From contig CAZSMK010000029.1 in assembly GCA_964608095.1 (NCBI GenBank), positions 1 through 22,224 on the forward strand: a stretch of DNA of 22,224 bases. The letters run 5' to 3'. The DNA is from CAZSMK01 sp964608095 (GTDB lineage: Bacteria > Sumerlaeota > Sumerlaeia > MWCT01 > JAGHBZ01). Positions 17,808-22,224 of this stretch are shown here, piece after piece. The translations under genes were made by a program, and so were the position numbers. Each line of letters begins with the position of its first letter. Position 1 is the stretch's first letter. Below the pieces are notes generated by a model. It did not search any database. It was not told the DNA's origin and saw only the letters and a list, made by a program, of their open reading frames with translations.

Positions 17808-17820
17808 ACTAATGGGGTGG

Positions 17821-18090
17821 CTACTTCTCCAATTCTTTCTGCATCTCGGTTTTGCGCTTTGCTTCCTCACGCCGCTGCTCTTCCTCACGCTTCTGTGCTT
17901 CCCGTTGTATCTCTTCCTGCTTCTTCATCCACTCCTGTTCACGCTTGGCTTCTTCTCGTCGGTATTCTGCCTCGCGTTTCATCTCTTCGCGGTGCATTTC
18001 CTCTCCTCTTTTGAACGTTTCCTTTAGTGAACAACAGCCAATGCCCAGAATCAGTATCAATAATAAACACGCATAGACTAATTTCCTCAT
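17821..18090 (-). CDS. Small Lys/Glu-rich helical lipoprotein
   Basis: An 89-residue protein. Its N terminus is a lipoprotein signal (MRKLVYACLLLILILGIGC) with lipid attachment predicted at Cys19. The rest (about 22-89) is almost entirely Glu, Lys, Arg, Gln and Met, with repeated REEAKREQE-like blocks and no Gly or Pro, so it should form one long charged helix, either a single alpha-helix or a coiled coil. A GGGAGG ribosome-binding site lies about 8 nt before the ATG, which supports a real gene. No family is recognised. It may act as a periplasmic spacer or tether. A stable hairpin (17780-17807) follows, so it may be its own transcription unit upstream of the glycosidase genes. Confidence 0.75.
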   Translation of the reverse strand: MRKLVYACLLLILILGIGCCSLKETFKRGEEMHREEMKREAEYRREEAKREQEWMKKQEEIQREAQKREEEQRREEAKRKTEMQKELEK

Positions 18091-18181
18091 TCTTCTTCCT
18101 CCCGCGTTGATTGCTTATATCAATATGAGTTCACCTACTCACCCACCTTAACAATGGTTATACGGTTTTCTCACAGTATTA

Positions 18182-18376
18182 TCAGATACTCATTCGAATC
18201 CACACATTCTGGATGATAGGAAGCCAAAAAAGACCGTGCAACACAAAATTACCGAGTTTCGATATGGCCTGTTCCAATTCCATTACAATGATGTTACGGA
18301 TGATGGTTTGGTCCTCAGCGTGCTTTGAGAACGCGTACCATCGCCGAGAGATTTTGTCCCTTATATCATCCAGCAA
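18182..18376 (-). pseudogene. DUF4258-like remnant
   Basis: A 64-codon open stretch reads DDIRDKISRRWYAFSKHAED followed by IRNIIVMELEQAI. This resembles the first half of DUF4258 proteins (Y-x-F-S-x-H-A ... R-x-I-x-x-x-E-x-E-x-A-I), which are small toxin-like proteins. After about residue 41 the sequence no longer looks like the family. There is no ATG: only TTG or CTG follows the upstream stop, and no ribosome-binding site is seen. It looks like a broken toxin-type gene, although a real short gene with a TTG start cannot be excluded. Confidence 0.35.
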
Positions 18377-18679
18377 CGAGATTAAGCAACGTTACTTTAG
18401 ATTGGGCTGAGAGTCAATCGGTTGATGCTCAACGACTAAATCAATGATAATATAAAAATGCATAATGACCTTTTTCGGTGAGGCAAAAGTTGAAAAGTTC
18501 CTGTCCGGTTTGACGAAGGGTAGAATTTTCTCCAACTCGGAGAAACCCTCTCTTCCCTACCGGCATTGCACGAGGATAGATGATATTTTTCGAGTTCCTA
18601 TGTGGCGAAACATGCTGAATAGAGTAAAAAACCGCATGCACTTCTAAAAAAGATTTCTCTGGGGTAAATACGACGCTTG
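18377..18679. other. Intergenic region without a recognised gene
   Basis: About 300 nt between the DUF4258-like remnant and the DUF3806-like gene. A 91-codon open frame crosses it on the minus strand and overlaps the end of the next gene. It has no family resemblance or ribosome-binding site and is best regarded as chance or decayed sequence. Confidence 0.35.
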
Positions 18680-19594
18680 TTACCACTCTTTTTGAATCAA
18701 CTGGAAATAATGCCATACATTATCTTCGGGACCATTGGTGAGGCGTTTTCCCACCTTTACAGGAGGCCAGATTCGATGCTCATCTTTCCAGAGGCCGATC
18801 ACGGGATAGGCGGGGTCAGTCTCATTATCGATTCGCCATTCGCCGCCGCTGTGCCGTCGTAGAACTTCACCAATATAACCGCCGTACATCTTGCACGCTT
18901 GTTCGAATATGTCCGGTGGAATACTTCCCTTTAACAACCGCGAAAGTCCTCCGCGCGGCATAGTCTTATGCATCCGGTCAAGTATCATCTCTACCTTTTC
19001 CACACTCTCTGGGGTATAATCGAGATCAATACCCATTGTTGCTTTTGCATGTTCAACGGCATCCATGGCATACGCTTCCATCATATCGTTGGTTGAAGGC
19101 ATATCAATAACACTTTGTTCTCCTGAAATAGCGTGACCTTCGAAGGGTTGTTCGCCCTTTTCGCCAAAGTCAAGGACCATGCCTTCAGTCGCCTTTTCAT
19201 ATACAAGACCTGATCCTGATGGCTCATTTATACGAATCTTGGTTGGTGACACATACAGTAACTGATATTCTGTATCCTTTCCTAACCGTGGGTGATTTTG
19301 AACGTCGGTTGCCATGACCAGCATAAAAAGCTTATTAAGATGGGCAGACCAATGCCCGAATTCCTTGATTTCGTTACCGTCTGGAGTTTTTTCCACCTTC
19401 TTATAGATTCCCTCCAATACCTCGGGTTCTCCTTGATGTTCGAATTGGATGATAATGGTTGATCCCTCATGTGTCGTTATCCAGGTACCCACCGGGCTCT
19501 GCTTCAGGAGCCATTTGATATGGTTGCGAACAAAGAGCACCAACAAAATTCCAAGAACCACGACCACCCCAATAATGATGAAAACAATCTTCAT
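18680..19594 (-). CDS. Membrane-anchored protein with DUF3806-like C-terminal domain
   Basis: A 304-residue protein with one N-terminal transmembrane helix (about 3-23) and a short basic stretch after it. Residues about 33-140 look like a small beta-rich domain (PVGTWITTHEGS; GIYKKVE; GHWSAHLNKLFMLV). Residues about 170-300 resemble DUF3806: YTPESVEKVEMILDRMH, then YGGYIGEVLRRHSGGEW (237-253), and a KRLTNGPEDNVWHYF end (283-297). The function of this family is not established. AAGGAC lies about 9 nt before the ATG. It is 15 nt downstream of the DUF1287 gene and almost surely co-transcribed with it, so the two may work at the same cell-envelope site. The family call rests on motif memory. Confidence 0.7.
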   Translation of the reverse strand: MKIVFIIIGVVVVLGILLVLFVRNHIKWLLKQSPVGTWITTHEGSTIIIQFEHQGEPEVLEGIYKKVEKTPDGNEIKEFGHWSAHLNKLFMLVMATDVQNHPRLGKDTEYQLLYVSPTKIRINEPSGSGLVYEKATEGMVLDFGEKGEQPFEGHAISGEQSVIDMPSTNDMMEAYAMDAVEHAKATMGIDLDYTPESVEKVEMILDRMHKTMPRGGLSRLLKGSIPPDIFEQACKMYGGYIGEVLRRHSGGEWRIDNETDPAYPVIGLWKDEHRIWPPVKVGKRLTNGPEDNVWHYFQLIQKEW

Positions 19595-19609
19595 AGCATT
19601 TCGTCCTTC

Positions 19610-20296
19610 TTATTCGTCTGTTGTTGCCTTATCCTCCCAGCGATATATGCTGTGAATGGATTCATAATCTTGTACAGGCGATTCTTGACAATGCGGCGGA
19701 TACAGATGGTACATGAGGTTCTTGCCGTTTGTGTCAACTTTATCAGATATGATACCGACATGCCATAAATGTTTCTTTCCGTCTTTTACAAAGAAAATAA
19801 CATCGCCGGGCTTCCAGGCGGAGGCATTGTGTGTGTCGATTTTTTTGGCAAAACGATCAAAGAAGACCACCAAGTTCTGGCAACGTCGATGATCGATGTT
19901 TTTATCCGGTTTTTTGTATTCCCATATTTCGGTAGGATAGCACTCCGGGTGCAGTTTCCTATCCTCATGAAGCAGTTTTTGAATATCTATATCTGCATTT
20001 CTAAATGCCCGAATTACAAGATCAGTACATACGCCAATCTGAGAATTCACGTCGCCACCGGGATATGATAAAACTTCATAGGTCTCTTTATACACGGTCT
20101 TTTTGTGTACCTCTCTCCTGGCACCCTCGAGAATTTTATATGCGACGGATTCAGGCTCTTGTTCAGCATCACTTTGTATATTCCTATGGTTACTCGGTTC
20201 AGATAAGGATTCTCGTGTGCACTCGAGGGTAAGAAAAGCTACACAGAAAAGCAGTGCCGGATAAACGATGAATTTTATGTTCAATCCCTTGTGCAT
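19610..20296 (-). CDS. Exported DUF1287-family Cys/His protein
   Basis: A 228-residue protein of the DUF1287 family (relatives include E. coli YijI-type proteins), which shares the Cys...His layout of NlpC/P60-like papain-fold enzymes. The N terminus is a hydrophobic export signal (about 8-25) followed by Cys26, but the residues before it (TLEC) are a poor lipobox, so lipidation is doubtful. Family motifs: LSYPGGDV (76-83), GVCTDLVIRAFRNADIDI (88-105) with candidate nucleophile C90, PDKNIDHRR (130-138), PGDVIFF (163-169) and HVGIISD (179-185) with H179. All expected positions are intact. A cell-wall or amide-cleaving role is plausible from the fold but unproven. It is the first gene of a pair with the DUF3806-like gene. 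The ribosome-binding site is weak. Confidence 0.87.
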   Translation of the reverse strand: MHKGLNIKFIVYPALLFCVAFLTLECTRESLSEPSNHRNIQSDAEQEPESVAYKILEGARREVHKKTVYKETYEVLSYPGGDVNSQIGVCTDLVIRAFRNADIDIQKLLHEDRKLHPECYPTEIWEYKKPDKNIDHRRCQNLVVFFDRFAKKIDTHNASAWKPGDVIFFVKDGKKHLWHVGIISDKVDTNGKNLMYHLYPPHCQESPVQDYESIHSIYRWEDKATTDE

Positions 20297-20465
20297 AATC
20301 CAAGATTAAGTAATTTACAAACTGCGTGCAATAACAGACTTTAATGATTATGCAATCCTGCCTCATCTTTATGGTGAAAGGAAACTTCGTACACCACCGC
20401 TTCTCAATCCACCTCGCTTGAAAGGTGTGGTCAGGACACGGGTGGGTACATGTGTGTATATTCCT

Positions 20466-20495
20466 GCGGCGGCACGGCGGCGCGACGGCGCGACG
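20466..20495. repeat. GC-rich simple tandem repeat
   Basis: A 30-nt block made only of GCG/GGC/GAC-type units, including two adjacent copies of GGCGCGAC (20479-20486 and 20487-20494). It sits in otherwise AT-rich intergenic sequence, which suggests slippage or an inserted small repeat. Confidence 0.6.
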
Positions 20496-20530
20496 AAAAG
20501 CTGTTAGAATCTGATTGAAATTCTAAAATC

Positions 20531-20577
20531 TTTTTTTCGTGCTTTGCGTTCTTTTGCGTCTTGGTGTCTTGGCGCAA
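20531..20577. repeat. Degenerate CTTTGCGT-type short repeat block
   Basis: Successive units CTTTGCGT, TTTTGCGT, CTTGGTGT and CTTGGCGC follow each other at about 8-10 nt spacing after a T-run. Similar TTTGCG/CTTGGCG strings occur between genes in many environmental bacterial genomes and may be a dispersed intergenic repeat. Only this one copy is visible here. Confidence 0.4.
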
Positions 20578-20614
20578 GGAAATAAGTACACGCTATGTTC
20601 ACTAAAGTCCGAGG

Positions 20615-20639
20615 CCTGAATACTGTCAAACTATTCAGG
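20615..20639 (-). terminator. Hairpin overlapping the vapC stop codon
   Basis: CCTGAATA and TATTCAGG form a perfect 8-bp stem with a 9-nt loop. The vapC stop codon (20631-20633) spans the loop/stem boundary. No strong U-run follows on the minus strand, so this is a possible weak terminator or mRNA-end stabilising stem rather than a textbook terminator. Confidence 0.4.
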
Positions 20640-21038
20640 GCAGATCAGGTTTACGGTAGGAAAATATGTCCTGTATCTTGCGATGTCACGTGTGACCAAA
20701 TCCAGGTTGAGTACTGCGGCGTGTGCACCAATATAAAAATCGGGTAAAGGGGATTTCTTTATTCCTTTACCCTTCCTGTATCGTAGATAGACCTTCCCGG
20801 CAAGAAAGAGCGCTTCTTTTGGGATTTCCAGCATCTGGAATCCGCCCTTTTGCAGGGCTGATTCCAATTCCTCTATCTTGTTAAATCCGATTGAAACCTC
20901 GCTATATATTACCGCGTTGATATATAGTGTTCGATGAAGGCTGTACTTTGCCAGCACAGATTCAGACCAATCCGCCCATTCGGGATCATCAAGGAAAAGA
21001 TCTAAAATAACATTTGAATCGACGAGCATGCCCTTCAT
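20631..21038 (-). CDS. vapC: VapC-like PIN-domain toxin (ribonuclease)
   Basis: A 135-residue PIN-domain protein, the toxin half of a type II toxin-antitoxin pair; VapC toxins are Mg2+-dependent RNases that cut tRNA or rRNA. The acidic metal-binding residues are all in place: D7 (LVDSNVILD), E47 (YSEVSIGF), D100 (SPLPDFYIGAHA) and D118 (VTRDIARYRTYFP). Length is normal, so the toxin looks intact. Its start overlaps the antitoxin stop by 4 nt (ATGA), which implies translational coupling with the antitoxin made first. The RNA target cannot be read from the sequence. Confidence 0.93.
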   Translation of the reverse strand: MKGMLVDSNVILDLFLDDPEWADWSESVLAKYSLHRTLYINAVIYSEVSIGFNKIEELESALQKGGFQMLEIPKEALFLAGKVYLRYRKGKGIKKSPLPDFYIGAHAAVLNLDLVTRDIARYRTYFPTVNLICPE

Positions 21039-21262
21039 TTTCCGGACCTCGTCAGGGTCATAATTTGGTCTGTTGTCATTTTGACACTTGCAGCACCCCT
21101 TAATCGCTTGAACCTGCGGGTGGCAGCCTTTGAGTTTTTTCGTTTTATCAGATATACACGATCCTTTTCTTCGACAAATTCAACCTCTGACGCCGCCGTT
21201 ATCCCTAATTTTTCACGGATATGCTGGGGAATAGTAACCTGCCCTTTTATAGTGACCTTCAT
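21035..21262 (-). CDS. vapB: VapB-like AbrB/SpoVT-fold antitoxin
   Basis: A 75-residue protein with an N-terminal swapped-hairpin AbrB/SpoVT DNA-binding domain (about 1-45: MKVTIKGQVTIPQHIREKLG, then VEFVEEKDRVYLI). The C-terminal tail (46-75) is Lys/Arg-rich and should wrap the toxin. It would neutralise VapC and repress its own promoter. AAAGGAG lies 6-7 nt before the ATG. A sigma70-type promoter and a palindromic operator lie directly upstream. It is the first gene of the pair and overlaps vapC by 4 nt. Confidence 0.92.
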   Translation of the reverse strand: MKVTIKGQVTIPQHIREKLGITAASEVEFVEEKDRVYLIKRKNSKAATRRFKRLRGAASVKMTTDQIMTLTRSGK

Positions 21263-21279
21263 ATTTCGGCTCCTTTAAT

Positions 21280-21310
21280 AGTAATAAGTAATACAAGTAA
21301 TAATATTACT
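21280..21310. promoter_or_regulatory. Probable VapB/VapBC operator
   Basis: A perfect 15-bp palindrome (AGTAATA-A-TATTACT, plus strand, 21296-21310) covers the -10 box. Two more direct copies of AGTAAT lie just downstream of it at 21280-21285 and 21287-21292. Repeated half-sites over the promoter fit autoregulation by the AbrB-type antitoxin, which is the usual arrangement for vapBC. Confidence 0.65.
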
Positions 21311-21328
21311 AAATTCGGCTTATGTCAA
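21300..21328 (-). promoter_or_regulatory. sigma70-type promoter of vapBC
   Basis: Reading the minus strand, a perfect -35 box TTGACA (21323-21328) and a near-consensus -10 box TATTAT (21300-21305) are separated by exactly 17 nt. The -10 box ends 38 nt before the vapB ATG, leaving a normal short leader that holds the ribosome-binding site. Confidence 0.75.
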
Positions 21329-21505
21329 CAAAAAACCATCACTTACCATGAAGCTTATGCGGGTCTGCAATGTGATGCGAGAACAGGATTTCTTGGGTTT
21401 CGGAGATACAAAATCTGACACTATGTATTCACCATGAAGGACCTTGCTCTCTTACAACTTAGTTCACCTTGTGTAAATTCAGCCGGAGTCCCCGTCATTG
21501 GTAAC

Positions 21506-22224
21506 TTATGATTCGAAGAATGGAACAACAGCTCCTTCGTGGATTTCAAATAATTCCCATGTCAGAGGTTTCAGGGTGTCTGGCTCTTCCATTTTGCGAA
21601 TCAAAGCCCGCATGTCGTCCCGAGATTTCCGATCGCCTTTTGGAAATACCAGCATTACGTCCCGATGCGGGATGCTGATGCAGATCTCATCGGTTTTAAG
21701 CGTTTTCGAAGCCATTTTTTGAAGGGCGGGCAACAAAATGCAGGTTGCAGCAGCCCAATGATCGGCAAACAACATGAATGGATTCCGATCCGAATTTTCT
21801 ATCAATTTGATGTTGATCTTCCGCTCACGTGCCAGGCGTTCTAGGTTTTCCAGTGCAGTGTGGCGCAATTGATCCAGATTCATGTCAATTTGTTCAAAAT
21901 CCCGAGCAGTTAATATGCGCACCATGCCGTCCAAATCGTAAGCAAACACAACGTATAGATCATGTCCTATCGAAGTGGTATATCCATCAGGGATTTCACC
22001 GAGGTCTTGCAAGTATCCAGAAGGCACAACATAAGGATAGATTTTGTCCGTCGATTGTACCGATAGACTCTCCGGATTGTCGCGGAGCATTTGTTTTGCA
22101 GTGGCTTTCGCGGACTTCACTGCCGCTTGATATTCTTGTGTGTGTTGCGCATTGACGCCTTTTCTCTTTTTTCGCAAACGATCAACGACCAGGCTGATTG
22201 CCAGCACTACGCAACCTAATCCGA
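21506..22224 (-). CDS. DUF1444-like protein, membrane-anchored, 5' end beyond the window
   Basis: The frame stays open to the window edge, so the gene is truncated at its 5' end. A GTG at 22207 could serve as a start, but the residues before it (GLGCVV) continue a hydrophobic stretch (GLGCVVLAISLVVDR). This suggests the true start lies outside and that the protein has an N-terminal membrane helix followed by a basic stop-transfer (RLRKKRK). The rest resembles DUF1444/YtpQ proteins: YVVFAYDLDGMVRILTARDF, then QLRHTALENLERLA, and near the end ISIPHRDVMLVFPKGDR and LFEIHEGAVVPFF. No enzymatic role is established for this family. It ends about 180 nt from the vapBC promoter region. Confidence 0.6.
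   Translation of the reverse strand, partial: GLGCVVLAISLVVDRLRKKRKGVNAQHTQEYQAAVKSAKATAKQMLRDNPESLSVQSTDKIYPYVVPSGYLQDLGEIPDGYTTSIGHDLYVVFAYDLDGMVRILTARDFEQIDMNLDQLRHTALENLERLARERKINIKLIENSDRNPFMLFADHWAAATCILLPALQKMASKTLKTDEICISIPHRDVMLVFPKGDRKSRDDMRALIRKMEEPDTLKPLTWELFEIHEGAVVPFFES

Larger units (their letters stand above)
20297..20630. other. 334-nt intergenic region with simple repeats, no gene
   Basis: No coding sequence is supported here. It contains a GC-rich simple-sequence block (20466-20495), a degenerate T/G-rich repeat block (20531-20577) and the start of the hairpin overlapping the vapC stop codon. These are listed separately. Base composition shifts sharply between the blocks. 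Confidence 0.5.

Noticed and set aside
17812..18027. Plus-strand Leu/Phe-rich open frames opposite the small lipoprotein
   Set aside because: They are the complement of GAG/AAG-rich codons, which read as CTC/CTT; the minus-strand gene has a lipobox and a strong ribosome-binding site.
18441..18716. A 91-codon minus-strand open frame downstream of the DUF3806-like gene
   Set aside because: It overlaps the end of that gene, lacks a ribosome-binding site and has no recognisable motif.
20466..20577. CRISPR-like repeat array
   Set aside because: The units are 8-10 nt, adjacent and degenerate, with no spacers and no cas genes nearby.

Overview
The window looks like part of the genome of an uncultured, anaerobic, Gram-negative bacterium. 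It combines a cytoplasmic hydrogenase/heterodisulfide-reductase electron-transfer module with large secreted or lipid-anchored polysaccharide-active enzymes. The mix (long bacterial HdrA, GHL10, GH116, NAGPA, golvesin-like and CBM9-like domains) resembles anaerobic heterotrophs of candidate phyla or the PVC/FCB neighbourhood. There is no rRNA or ribosomal protein gene here to place it, so the taxonomic reading is inference.

Region 1 (37-8520, + strand) is one tight operon of six genes: a long HdrA, MvhD, a [2Fe-2S]/HdrC-type dicluster protein, a soluble fumarate-reductase-type flavoprotein, and the small and large subunits of a group 3 [NiFe] hydrogenase (MvhG, MvhA). In methanogens MvhAGD-HdrA delivers electrons to HdrBC. 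Here the HdrB (CCG) subunit is absent and a FrdA-like flavoprotein with intact fumarate-binding residues takes its place. The simplest reading is a soluble H2:fumarate (or other enoate) oxidoreductase that could be flavin-bifurcating, with ferredoxin as second acceptor. This is the most interesting system in the window.

Region 2 (8679-9130, - strand) is a decayed 3' end of an IS1634-like (IS4 superfamily) transposase, with a frameshift and an in-frame stop.

Region 3 (9193-18090, - strand) is a carbohydrate locus. Read in the direction of transcription it holds a small Lys/Glu-rich lipoprotein, a GHL10 glycosidase-like protein, a lipid-anchored GH116-like enzyme, and a four-domain NAGPA phosphodiester-glycosidase protein. 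All have export signals, and no SusC/SusD transporter is visible.

Region 4 (18091-22224, mostly - strand, more AT-rich) is an accessory stretch. It holds a DUF4258-like remnant, a two-gene cassette (DUF1287 cysteine/histidine protein plus a membrane-anchored DUF3806-like protein), a VapBC toxin-antitoxin pair with a readable sigma70-type promoter and palindromic operator, and an edge-truncated DUF1444-like membrane-anchored protein. Intergenic simple repeats lie between the DUF1287 cassette and vapBC.
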